DNA from: an uncultured Aquimarina sp. | GTDB lineage: Bacteria > Bacteroidota > Bacteroidia > Flavobacteriales > Flavobacteriaceae | Assembly: GCA_947496705.1 (NCBI GenBank) | Contig: CANMDW010000002.1 | Location: forward strand, 496,001 to 560,000 | Reading direction: 5' to 3' | DNA: 64,000 nt | Shown: positions 15,535 to 23,460 of the stretch, one piece after another | How the letters are laid out: each line of letters opens with the position of its first letter | Numbering within the stretch: the first letter of the stretch is position 1 | Made by a program: the position numbers and the translations under genes | The notes under the pieces: model-generated | The model's input: only the letters and a program-made list of their open reading frames with translations | Told to the model about the DNA's origin: nothing | Databases searched by the model: none

Positions 15535-16320
15535 CTATATTTCGATTTCCCCAACTAAATATGGAACTGAATGCCCGCTAAGAAAAACCCGATCGCCTTC
15601 CAGCCTACAATCCAGTTCCCCGCCACGTTTTGATAATTGAAGCGCTTTTAGATGGGTTTTGTCTAGTTTCTCTGCCCAAAAAGGGACTAAAGAAGCGTGG
15701 GCAGAACCTGTTACCGGATCTTCAGGAAGAATTATGGCATTGGCATCAAACACCCGGGAAACAAAATCGGCATGTTGTCCCGGAGCAGTAATAATAATAC
15801 ACAAATAGGGTAGGTGCTTTACTATTTCTAAATCGGGATCTTCAGCCAATACTTCTTCTTCAGATGAAAGGGTGATGACCAAATCTCTTGCAGCAAATGC
15901 ACCCAGAGGTTTTGCATTGAGTGCTTTATATATTTCCTTCGGAATTTCCACTTCCTCAGGAGGCCTGGAAGGAAAATCCAGGGTAATCGCACCATTATCT
16001 TCTTTTTTAGCCTTGAGAACACCACTTTTTGAAGAAAAAGTAACTTCGTTAATAGTGGTGTCGATATGGTTAAAGATTACATAGGCTGAAGCTAATGTAG
16101 CATGACCGCATAAATCAATTTCATCATGGGGCATAAACCATCTGATTTCGTAGCGATTGTCTCGTTTTACAAAGTAACCGGTTTCGGCCAGATTATTTTC
16201 TATAGCGATATTTTGTAGTGTTTTATCATCCAACCAGTGTGGCAGGTGACAGATTGCTGCCGGATTACCTCCAAATAAGGTCTTGGTAAAAGCATCTATT
16301 TGATACATTTTAATTTTCAT
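15535..16320 (-). CDS. PhzF-family isomerase/epimerase
   Basis: A 261-residue PhzF-like protein with a diaminopimelate-epimerase fold. Visible signatures are the opening YQIDAFTKTLFGGNPAA, the catalytic-Glu context NLAETGYFV, the DLCGHATLASA motif and the phosphate-loop-like DPVTGSAHASLVPFW. Physiological substrates of most PhzF proteins are unknown. It is the third gene of the operon. Confidence 0.9.
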   Translation of the reverse strand: MKIKMYQIDAFTKTLFGGNPAAICHLPHWLDDKTLQNIAIENNLAETGYFVKRDNRYEIRWFMPHDEIDLCGHATLASAYVIFNHIDTTINEVTFSSKSGVLKAKKEDNGAITLDFPSRPPEEVEIPKEIYKALNAKPLGAFAARDLVITLSSEEEVLAEDPDLEIVKHLPYLCIIITAPGQHADFVSRVFDANAIILPEDPVTGSAHASLVPFWAEKLDKTHLKALQLSKRGGELDCRLEGDRVFLSGHSVPYLVGEIEI

Positions 16321-16347
16321 GACGTTGCTGTTTTATTTTTGTGTTAC

Positions 16348-16947
16348 CTAGTATTTTTTTAAGACCTCACCTGTGCTATTGCTGGTTATAGAATCTTTAT
16401 AAATTGTTACTACATCGTCGATATGTACCGGAAAATATCCGGCAAATTTTTGATTTTCAGGAAAATCACCTGCAATAGCCCCGGGAGCAACTACATTAAG
16501 GCGAATACCTCGTTCCAACTCGTTTGAAGCCGCATTAACAAAACTATGTAATGCACCATTTACTAAGGATAATGCAATAGCGTTGGGTTCATAGTGCTCT
16601 GCCAGAATTCCTGTAGTGAGGGTAATCGACCCATTATCGTTTATGTATTCCCTAGCAATATGCACCAGATTTACCTGTCCCATGAGCTTACTCTGTATTC
16701 CTACATAATAATCTTCTTCGGTCAATTTTGAAAGAGGTTTCCAGGTCGCGGTACCTGCTGCATTGATAACGGCATCCAACTTTGGAAGTTTTTCAAACAA
16801 ATTTTTTATAGATGTGCTATCTGTAATATCAATAGGGTGGGATGTACTATTTCTATGTGCTCCAAATACATTGTAATTTTCTTTTTTAAGGCCTTTGTAT
16901 ATTGCTTTTCCGATGGTGCCTGTTGCACCAATTACTAGGATATTCAT
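16348..16947 (-). CDS. Short-chain dehydrogenase/reductase
   Basis: A 199-residue SDR, shorter than the classical 250. The nucleotide-binding motif is GATGTIGKAIY (residues 7-17) and the NAG-like motif is INAAGTAT. The usual YxxxK catalytic pair is not evident: where expected it reads ALSLVNGALHSFVNAASNEL. A similar Tyr-less arrangement is known in some short SDRs of the YdfG/CsgA-like type, so its catalytic role is uncertain. Its start lies 5 bp from a copy of the palindrome that also precedes the ArsR gene. Confidence 0.8.
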   Translation of the reverse strand: MNILVIGATGTIGKAIYKGLKKENYNVFGAHRNSTSHPIDITDSTSIKNLFEKLPKLDAVINAAGTATWKPLSKLTEEDYYVGIQSKLMGQVNLVHIAREYINDNGSITLTTGILAEHYEPNAIALSLVNGALHSFVNAASNELERGIRLNVVAPGAIAGDFPENQKFAGYFPVHIDDVVTIYKDSITSNSTGEVLKKY

Positions 16948-16952
16948 AATTA

Positions 16953-16976
16953 TATATTTAATTTTGTAAATATGTT
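16953..16976 (-). promoter_or_regulatory. Operator copy 1 in front of the SDR gene
   Basis: A 24-bp sequence with arms ATATTTA (16954-16960) and TAAATAT (16967-16973). It matches 22 of 24 bases of 17313-17336, in front of the adjacent ArsR gene, and is therefore a probable ArsR binding site. Confidence 0.6.
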
Positions 16977-16988
16977 GGTGTAAATTTT

Positions 16989-17300
16989 TTAAAGCTGCTT
17001 ATTTATAGCTTCCAAATATTCTTTGATCGCCTTTTCATTTCTTTTAAAATAGGTCCATTTTCCGTGTCTGGTGGTAATTAATAGACCTGCTTTGTGCATT
17101 CCTGATAAATAATGAGATATGGTTGGTTGAGACAAGCCCGATTTATCCTTAATGTACTGCCCGCAAACCCCATCTTTAAAATGCCCTAATTCTTTATGCG
17201 GCGGAAAATTAGCTTCGGGATCCTTGAGCCATTTCAATATATCCAGTCGGGTACGATTTGATAATGCCTTATTAATTTCCAGTATATTTTTGTTTTCCAT
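16989..17300 (-). CDS. ArsR-family transcriptional regulator
   Basis: A winged-helix regulator of 103 residues. I chose the ATG at 17300 because an upstream ATG at 17315 lies inside the putative operator. The N-terminal helix NKALSNRTRLDILKWL, a recognition helix in SGLSQPTISHYLSGMHKAGLL and the wing TTRHGKWTYFKRNE are clear. A CGQYI element with one Cys lies before the recognition helix; no full metal-binding CxC motif is present, so the ligand may not be a metal. It heads the operon and probably represses itself and the SDR and downstream genes. Confidence 0.88.
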   Translation of the reverse strand: MENKNILEINKALSNRTRLDILKWLKDPEANFPPHKELGHFKDGVCGQYIKDKSGLSQPTISHYLSGMHKAGLLITTRHGKWTYFKRNEKAIKEYLEAINKQL

Positions 17301-17312
17301 AGAACAAATATA

Positions 17313-17336
17313 CATATTTAATTTTATAAATATGTT
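17313..17336 (-). promoter_or_regulatory. Operator copy 2 in front of the ArsR gene
   Basis: Palindrome ACATATTTA (17312-17320) and TAAATATGT (17327-17335), 12 bp upstream of the chosen ArsR start. Near-identical to the copy at 16953. Confidence 0.6.
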
Positions 17337-17452
17337 ATTATATATTAAAAAGCTATATGTAACAAAATTGAGATAGGTTCGTCTTATATATAAAAGCTAC
17401 AGGAAAATTGTATTCACCTGAATACAAAAATTAGTTTAGCGATACAATATGA

Positions 17453-17488
17453 GCGCCTATCTTGATACTTCTTGGGATAGGCGCTTTT
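17453..17488 (+). terminator. Hairpin with T-run before the methyltransferase gene
   Basis: Perfect 9-bp stem GCGCCTATC (17453-17461) with GATAGGCGC (17476-17484), followed by TTTTATTTTT. It overlaps the promoter box of the next gene and has no intact gene directly upstream on this strand; it may insulate the gene from read-through. Confidence 0.6.
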
Positions 17489-17495
17489 ATTTTTG
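17488..17495 (+). promoter_or_regulatory. Promoter -7 box of the methyltransferase gene
   Basis: TATTTTTG, exact TAnnTTTG, 37 bp before the ATG at 17533; TTG at 17462-17464 is a possible -33 element with a 23-bp spacer. It excludes the longer upstream in-frame start at 17449. Confidence 0.5.
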
Positions 17496-17532
17496 TTTTA
17501 GAATAGAAAAAAAAGCGTTATTCTTGTCTGCC

Positions 17533-18762
17533 ATGAAGATATTACCAGACATAGCAACCAAAAGACTTGCAATTAAGCTCAAACCATCTGCAGAAAAAAT
17601 GGTGAAACGAGGACATCCCTGGATTTTTGAAGATAGCATAACCAAACAAAATACCGAAGGTAAAGCAGGGGATCTGGCTATTGTATATGATCATAAAAAG
17701 AACATTTTTCTGGCCTGTGGTCTGTATGACCCATATTCTCCCATACGCATTAAGTTAATACAGTTTAAAAAATCGGCTGCCATAGACGAATCATGGTTTA
17801 TTTCGAGAATTTCTGAGGCTTTTCTGATACGAAAACCACTTTTGGAGACCGATACCAATAGTTACCGATTACTTTTTGGTGAAAATGATCACTTTCCCGG
17901 TTGTATTGCAGATGTCTATAATCAGGTATTGGTGATTAAACTGTATGCTCATATTTGGTTTCCTTATCTGCATTGGATACTCCCAGGCCTGGTAAAGGTT
18001 TCTGGGTGTAAGACAGTCGTTCTTCGGCTAAGTAGATTACTACAATCACGAGGTAATACGTATGGTTTGAATGATGGGCAGGTCATTTTTGGAACTTTTG
18101 AGAATGAGGTTGTAATTTTCAGAGAGCACGGGGTATTGTTTTCGGCCAATGTGATCAAAGGGCACAAAACCGGATATTTTTTAGACCATCGCCATAATCG
18201 GAAACGGGTAGGGGAGCTTGCCAAAGGGAAAAGCGTGTTGGATGTATTTTCATATGCAGGTGGTTTTTCTGTTCACGCCTTAAAGGGTGGTGCCACAGAA
18301 GTGATAAGTCTTGATATAAGTAAACAAGCATTAAAAATGGCTGAGGAAAATGCAGGATTGAATCCGCATAGCGGAGCACATCAAATTATGGCTACTGATG
18401 CATTTGAAGGGTTACAAAAATTGATCAATCAAAAGAGACTGTTTGATATTGTAATTATTGATCCGCCATCATTTGCCAAACGTGAAAGTGAAATTGTAAA
18501 AGCAAAAAGTAGTTATGCACGGTTAGCCAAGTTAGGATCACAATTGGTGGTTCCTGGCGGAATTTTGGTGCTGGCTTCTTGTTCTTCGAGAATTAAGGCT
18601 GAAGATTTCTTTGCCATAATAGAAGAAAATATTGCAGGTTCTGGCAGAACATATGAAATATTGGAAAAAACAGGTCATGATATAGATCATCCTGTTACCT
18701 TTCCTGAAGGTGCTTATTTAAAATGCGGGTATTATAAACTGAATGAATTCTTAAAAAAATAA
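17533..18762 (+). CDS. 23S rRNA (cytosine-5) methyltransferase, RlmI-like
   Basis: Class I SAM-dependent RNA methyltransferase of 409 residues. An N-terminal PUA domain (AIKLKPSAEKMVKRGHPWIFEDSI) precedes a central RlmI-type domain and the Rossmann fold with VLDVFSYAGGFSVHALKGG (SAM binding), the acidic loop ISLDIS and the catalytic-loop motif IIDPPSFAK, with LASCSSRI in place of the second motif. Relatives methylate C1962 of 23S rRNA. The start at 17533 is chosen because 17449 would place the coding region through a terminator hairpin and promoter box. Confidence 0.9.
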   Translation: MKILPDIATKRLAIKLKPSAEKMVKRGHPWIFEDSITKQNTEGKAGDLAIVYDHKKNIFLACGLYDPYSPIRIKLIQFKKSAAIDESWFISRISEAFLIRKPLLETDTNSYRLLFGENDHFPGCIADVYNQVLVIKLYAHIWFPYLHWILPGLVKVSGCKTVVLRLSRLLQSRGNTYGLNDGQVIFGTFENEVVIFREHGVLFSANVIKGHKTGYFLDHRHNRKRVGELAKGKSVLDVFSYAGGFSVHALKGGATEVISLDISKQALKMAEENAGLNPHSGAHQIMATDAFEGLQKLINQKRLFDIVIIDPPSFAKRESEIVKAKSSYARLAKLGSQLVVPGGILVLASCSSRIKAEDFFAIIEENIAGSGRTYEILEKTGHDIDHPVTFPEGAYLKCGYYKLNEFLKK

Positions 18763-18808
18763 GCTCCTCTTATAGAAGAGCTTTAATACAAGAATTTTAT
18801 GTTTTTTT

Positions 18809-18870
18809 AATCCTAAAGGAGGCAGAGCCTACCTGGATTGGCAGACTGGTCTCGAGGAATTCTTTAGATT
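18809..18870. repeat. Dispersed repeat copy (B)
   Basis: It contains GAGCCTACCTGGATTGG and ends CTCGAGGAATTCTTTAGATT. Shared with copies at 24873 and, in its ends, 50784; its TCCTAAAGGA start pairs partly with the TCTTTAGATT end. Confidence 0.6.
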
Positions 18871-18932
18871 GAACTAAAAAAGGATGAACAAAAAAGCCCA
18901 TCCCTTCTCAAATAAAAGTGGTTAACTATAAG

Positions 18933-19766
18933 TTAGTTAGCTGATAGTAAAGCAAAAAACTTGTCCATATTTGGCAATAAGACAATTTTGGTACGTCGGT
19001 TAATAGCCATATTCTCTTTAGTGTCATTGTCTACCAAGGGCTTATAACTACTTCTTCCCGAAGCAATTAATTTTTCGGGTGCTACGCTGTACTCATTTTG
19101 TAATTTTCTAACGATCGATGTTGCTCTTTTTACACTAAGATCCCAATTATCCTGAACTACAGCATTATTGATAGTTCGTGAATCGGTATGGCCTTCTACC
19201 ATAACTTCGATACTAGGCTCAGAATTGATGATATTAGCTAATTTTTGTAATATATCATTTGCTTTGTCACTCACTCTGTAACTTGCCGTTTTAAACAACA
19301 TCTTATCTGAAATAGAGATCATCACGACCGTATTATCGATATTGATCGAGATATCCTCATCTTCTTTTAAACTATCGTCCAAAGAACTTTTTAGATTATG
19401 AGAAACAGCCAGATTCATAGAATCTTTTAATGAGGTGGCCTGTTGCAATTTACCAGGATCTACTTTGGCTAGTGTCTCCTTCATTTTTTCTTTGGTTTTG
19501 TTAGAAATCGCTGCAATATCATCTACCATTACCATTTTCTCGTCACTAGATTCTTTTAAAGAATTTATTTTAGAATTGTAGTCTGCTACACGAGCTTCAA
19601 TCTTTGCAAACTTTTCTTCTAATTCTTCTTTTTCTACTGTAGTTTTTTGTAATGTACTACGAGTATCTTGCAATTCTTGTTCTAAAGCAACATACTTCTT
19701 TTTTGATACACATGATGCCATTAGGATGACCCCTGACAAAGCGATTAATTTGAATAATTTTTTCAT
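18933..19766 (-). CDS. OmpA-family lipoprotein with coiled coil
   Basis: A 277-residue lipoprotein: signal LIALSGVILMASC (Cys19), then a coiled coil of about 50 residues (VALEQELQDTRSTLQKTTVEKEELEEKFAKIEARV), a helical linker, and a C-terminal OmpA domain (about 140-270). The domain shows the peptidoglycan-binding pattern VEGHTDSRTI, a DNWDLSVKRATSIVRKL helix and an AINRRTKIVLLP end. It should tie the outer membrane to peptidoglycan. Arrangement resembles MotB/Pal-like flavobacterial proteins. Single gene. Confidence 0.9.
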   Translation of the reverse strand: MKKLFKLIALSGVILMASCVSKKKYVALEQELQDTRSTLQKTTVEKEELEEKFAKIEARVADYNSKINSLKESSDEKMVMVDDIAAISNKTKEKMKETLAKVDPGKLQQATSLKDSMNLAVSHNLKSSLDDSLKEDEDISINIDNTVVMISISDKMLFKTASYRVSDKANDILQKLANIINSEPSIEVMVEGHTDSRTINNAVVQDNWDLSVKRATSIVRKLQNEYSVAPEKLIASGRSSYKPLVDNDTKENMAINRRTKIVLLPNMDKFFALLSAN

Positions 19767-20041
19767 GGTTATTTAATTAACATTTATGCTAGTTTAACTA
19801 CGGCTCATTTCATTTATTGCTTGCACAGTTACTAATTTTTTCACATCAATTTCTTAAAAAATGTTAATTCATAACCCATTGCATATAATTCCATAAAACC
19901 CGTATGGTAATAAAGTATTTTTTATATGAATTAACATTCTGATTTTCAAAAAAATATGTGTTGCATCATGTTTGTCGTTTTATTTTTTTAGAAAATTTCT
20001 CCGATTTCTTGTAACAAGGTAGTATTTTTATGGTCTTAGTT
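19767..20041. other. Divergent promoter region
   Basis: Intergenic region between the divergent OmpA-type and M23 genes. Apart from the MITE that follows I see no gene or exact promoter box. Confidence 0.45.
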
Positions 20042-20098
20042 AGTGACTGGTCGGAAATAGACGGTTCTTATAATTTGAATGATTTCCGACCAGACACT
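20042..20098. mobile_element. MITE copy 2 (57 bp) with 4-bp target duplication
   Basis: Ends AGTGACTGGTCGGAAAT and ATTTCCGACCAGACACT (one mismatch) flanked by AGTT on both sides (20038-20041, 20099-20102). It shares ends and subterminal ATAATTTGAAT with the 152-bp copy at 8502, but lacks its interior. It sits 65 bp before the M23 peptidase gene. Confidence 0.85.
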
Positions 20099-20163
20099 AG
20101 TTATATAGGAAAATAGATACGTTCCCCAAAATCTGCTTTAGTTTAAAATGTATATTATAATTA

Positions 20164-21120
20164 ATGATTGTTATTAAAAAGAAGCCCGGGGCTTGTGTTT
20201 TTTTATTCTTCATATTCTTCCTGATGTATCCCAAGGACTCATTTGGCCAGCAAGACGACCTGGCATTGGATCACATAGAACTTGTTTTAAATGGCGAACT
20301 TACTTATCTATCTATCTATCCGAATAATAAAATCAATGTTCCGATTTCTGAAGATTCAAAAACTGAAATTTTAGATCAGCTGAGTGTGAAATGGAACAAT
20401 AAATATTTTAATCCATATAGAGGAGAAAATGTGGTTTTTCCATTTCAATTGGTGTTTGTTGATACCGTTTTTTCTTCTCCTGTTACCCGTAAAATGGTAG
20501 TCACTTCACGTTATGGATGGAGAAGAGGGAGACCACATCAAGGTATAGATATTGATCTTGTGGTTGGGGATACTGTAAAATCTATATTAGATGGTAAAGT
20601 TAGGTATGTAGGATATCATGGCGGCCACGGAAAAACAGTAGTTATAAGACATCATAATGGGTTGGAGACCGTTTATGCACATTTATCAAATTACTTTGTA
20701 AAAGAGAATGACGAAGTCAAAAAAGGCCAGGGGATCGCCAAAGGAGGATTAACCGGAAATACAAGAGGGAGTCATTTACATCTTGAAGTGCGGTATCATG
20801 GAAAAAGTATAAACCCCGAATATCTGTTTGAATTTGATGAGGATAGCAAAATTCGATCAGATGCCCTTTTTGTAACCAGAAAATGGGCTACTCCCAGATA
20901 TCATAGGTCTACGCGAAAAAGTAATATTGTGGTTCACAAAACAATCCCTGAAGCAGATAAATTTGAAGAACAACAAAAAAAGATCTATACAGTAAGAAAA
21001 GGGGATACCTTATATCGTATTGCCAATAAATACGGGCTCGCAGTGTCCGAAATTTGTAAGATAAATTCAATACGCCATAATTCTGTATTAAAAATCGGAC
21101 AGCAAATATTCATTAATTGA
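20164..21120 (+). CDS. M23 (LytM) peptidase with LysM domain
   Basis: Peptidoglycan endopeptidase of 318 residues with a signal peptide (CVFLFFIFFLMYPKDSFG). The M23 domain (about 110-225) has the zinc ligands in RPHQGIDID and HLHLEV, plus the conserved RYGWRRGR. The C-terminal LysM (KGDTLYRIANKYGLAVSEICKIN) anchors to peptidoglycan. The active-site set looks complete, so it can be an enzyme rather than an EnvC-like activator. It converges on the hybrid kinase gene with 25 bp between. Confidence 0.92.
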   Translation: MIVIKKKPGACVFLFFIFFLMYPKDSFGQQDDLALDHIELVLNGELTYLSIYPNNKINVPISEDSKTEILDQLSVKWNNKYFNPYRGENVVFPFQLVFVDTVFSSPVTRKMVVTSRYGWRRGRPHQGIDIDLVVGDTVKSILDGKVRYVGYHGGHGKTVVIRHHNGLETVYAHLSNYFVKENDEVKKGQGIAKGGLTGNTRGSHLHLEVRYHGKSINPEYLFEFDEDSKIRSDALFVTRKWATPRYHRSTRKSNIVVHKTIPEADKFEEQQKKIYTVRKGDTLYRIANKYGLAVSEICKINSIRHNSVLKIGQQIFIN

Positions 21121-21145
21121 CTTTTTTTAATTGTCTGTTTAGGTG

Positions 21146-22399
21146 CTAGTTGTGCATAGGATTCTCTATATATTTATAGATCATTTCCAACAATTGATTT
21201 TTATTATAAGGTTTTAATATATAGTCATTTAGCCCCGCCTGTATAATTTGCCGGTTTAACTGAGTGATATCTACGGCAGTTAGGGCAATGATAGGCGTTT
21301 TTACATTAAATTCACGTATTCGTTTTGTGGTGCCAATACCATTCAGTTTTGGCATATTTATATCCATTAAGATCACATCATATCTGTTTTCTTTAACCAA
21401 ATCTATAGCGTCAAAGCCATTATCAACGGTAGTGCAATCAAAATTTTCATTAGATAAGATCTTATCTGCTACCAGTAAATTCAATTTATTGTCATCTACA
21501 ATTAACGCTTTATATTTTGAAGCGGCAGGCAGATTTGTATATAAATCTTTATTCTTCTTAGTAGTATCAGTTTTTGTGATTTCCAGATCCACAATCAAGG
21601 CGTATTCTGACCCTGTACTGGTATGATTCTGGATAATATCCCCTTGTATTGCTTTTGCCAGCCTATTGACTATTGTGGCATTAAGGCCAGTGCCTAAATA
21701 GGAAATTTCGGTTTTTTTAATATTAATAAACTCACGATAAATAGACTTTTCATCTTCTTTTGATACTTCATATCCGTCGTGATTTATTTTAAAAGAAATG
21801 GTAAGAGTGTTTTCTTTTTGCTTCATAAGGTTAACCGCAAAATACACATTTCCATTCTTTGTAAACCGTAATGCATTACTCACAAGATTCATAAGTATTT
21901 GAGAGAGAATAGCAGGATCTCCATTCATCTTTTGATCTATTTGAGAATCAAATTTATAATGTAATTTGTTGTCACTATTCTCAGTCGCATAACTCAAGGA
22001 ATTTATAAGGTTTTGAGTCACCTCTTTTAAGTCGAATGGTATATTTTTTACCGCAATTTCTTCAGAATCAATGTAGTTTACCTGCAACACATTATTGATC
22101 AAACTCAATAGATAATCGCCAGAAAACTTCAATGATTTTAGTTTTTTATCATTCTTGAGTTCTGAATGTTCCTCTGCCAACAGATTGATGAGGCCCATAA
22201 TGCCATATAAAGGCATTCTCAACTCCTGGCTTATAGCAGAAATAAAATCTTGCTGTAATTGAAACTGTTCTTGTGTTTGCTGATGCAGGGAGTGTAATTC
22301 ACTATTCTTTTGATCAAGTTTTCCCTTAATATCCCTATATCGTATCCATAAAAAAAGTATTATAGCCAGAAGAATTCCTCCGATTATATAAAAAGTCAT
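21146..22399 (-). CDS. Hybrid sensor kinase-like protein lacking phospho-acceptor His
   Basis: A 417-residue membrane-anchored protein: one TM segment (residues 4-19), a coiled coil, a HisKA-like dimerisation helix (about 48-112), an ATPase-like domain (about 120-275) and a C-terminal receiver domain (about 298-412). In the H-box the sequence reads FISAISQELRMP, with Gln58 where all active kinases have His; the codon is CAG. The N-box (ILMNLVSNALRF) is present but the G1 box is degenerate (INHDGYEVS). The receiver has the acid pair VDDN, Asp in LMDINMP, Thr and Lys in LKPY, so it looks functional. Likely a pseudokinase adaptor phosphorylated by other kinases. Confidence 0.85.
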   Translation of the reverse strand: MTFYIIGGILLAIILFLWIRYRDIKGKLDQKNSELHSLHQQTQEQFQLQQDFISAISQELRMPLYGIMGLINLLAEEHSELKNDKKLKSLKFSGDYLLSLINNVLQVNYIDSEEIAVKNIPFDLKEVTQNLINSLSYATENSDNKLHYKFDSQIDQKMNGDPAILSQILMNLVSNALRFTKNGNVYFAVNLMKQKENTLTISFKINHDGYEVSKEDEKSIYREFINIKKTEISYLGTGLNATIVNRLAKAIQGDIIQNHTSTGSEYALIVDLEITKTDTTKKNKDLYTNLPAASKYKALIVDDNKLNLLVADKILSNENFDCTTVDNGFDAIDLVKENRYDVILMDINMPKLNGIGTTKRIREFNVKTPIIALTAVDITQLNRQIIQAGLNDYILKPYNKNQLLEMIYKYIENPMHN

Positions 22400-22576
22400 A
22401 GCGGCTTTTTACGAACAATGTAAGAAATATAAGTTTTATCTTACAAGTTTGTGAGCTTTTTTTTCTTAACCCTTGTAATTCAGGGTAAACGATATTTTAA
22501 ATTGAAGGGAAATATAAGGTTTCCTTGTTTTTTCGCTAAAATATATGTTACTTCAGAGTATATTCTTAAAACCAAA

Positions 22577-23455
22577 ATGAAAATAATTCAAAGCTTTTGG
22601 AGCAAACCTTTTTTTAAAGAGAAAAAAGAACATATTCATGATAGGAAATTTGGAGGTTTTAATGAGAAAAAGTACTTCTATTATTCCTGGACCCTTAGTT
22701 GTTTACAACTTTGCAAATACTACAAAAATGTTAATCTTGTTACCGATGCTATTGGAAAAAAACTCCTGGTAGATACATTAGAACTACCATATGTGCATGT
22801 TTCTACAGATTTAGATGATCTACAAAGTTTTGATCAAGATTTTTGGGCTTTAGGGAAAATTATGGTTTATAGCAGCCAAGATCAACCTTTTATCCATGTA
22901 GATGGCGATGCCTTTATCTGGAAAAAATTCCCTCCTTTTATTGAAACTGCAGGCTTGGTGGCACAAAGTTATGAACGTCAATTCAATGTTTTTGCAAGAA
23001 TGGTACATGAAATCAAAGAGGACTTCCCGAATTTACCGGCATATTTTTTTACAGTAGAGGAAGAGAATATGCATAACGCAGGGATTATAGGAGGAAATGA
23101 CTATAAATTCTTTAAAGAATTAGCAAAAGAAGTCTTTGGTTTTATAGGTTCAAATGCCGAAGAAATTCAACATGTAGACAAAAACATGTTTAATGCAATT
23201 TTCGAACAGTATATATATTTTAAATATGCAGAAGCTACTTCAAGAAAGGTAACTCATTTATTAGAAGATATAGATTATCAATATCACAAAGTATGTGATT
23301 TCACAAAAATCAACAAAGAGCACACATTTACGCACATGCTAGGGAAGTTCAAGAATTATGAGCACATAAACAAGCAACTTGAGGTAACATTTAGAAAAAT
23401 GTATCCAGAATATTATCAGAAAATTAATGTGCTATTAATGAATACTGTTTTGTGA
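22577..23455 (+). CDS. DUF6734-like protein, possible glycosyltransferase fold
   Basis: A 292-residue cytoplasmic protein; the start ATG at 22577 is chosen because upstream in-frame codons (from 22451) encode a poor basic tail. The pattern IQSFWSKPF, GGFNEKKYFYYSWTLSCLQL, NLVTDAIG and IHVDGDAFIWKKF matches, from memory, DUF6734 of Bacteroidota. The VDGDAF element resembles the DxD nucleotide-sugar site of glycosyltransferases, so sugar transfer is possible but unproven. The next gene starts within a few bases, so the two are co-expressed. A cysteine-rich peptide gene lies 1.6 kb downstream on the other strand. Confidence 0.7.
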   Translation: MKIIQSFWSKPFFKEKKEHIHDRKFGGFNEKKYFYYSWTLSCLQLCKYYKNVNLVTDAIGKKLLVDTLELPYVHVSTDLDDLQSFDQDFWALGKIMVYSSQDQPFIHVDGDAFIWKKFPPFIETAGLVAQSYERQFNVFARMVHEIKEDFPNLPAYFFTVEEENMHNAGIIGGNDYKFFKELAKEVFGFIGSNAEEIQHVDKNMFNAIFEQYIYFKYAEATSRKVTHLLEDIDYQYHKVCDFTKINKEHTFTHMLGKFKNYEHINKQLEVTFRKMYPEYYQKINVLLMNTVL

Positions 23456-23460
23456 TCGAT

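Noticed and set aside
17449..17532. Longer start of the RlmI-like methyltransferase
   Set aside because: This stretch is a perfect hairpin with T-run plus a TAnnTTTG promoter box, so it cannot well be coding for this gene.
22451..22576. N-terminal extension of the DUF6734-like gene
   Set aside because: The 42 extra codons are basic and hydrophobic without similarity to the family's beginning; ATG 22577 starts exactly with the conserved part.
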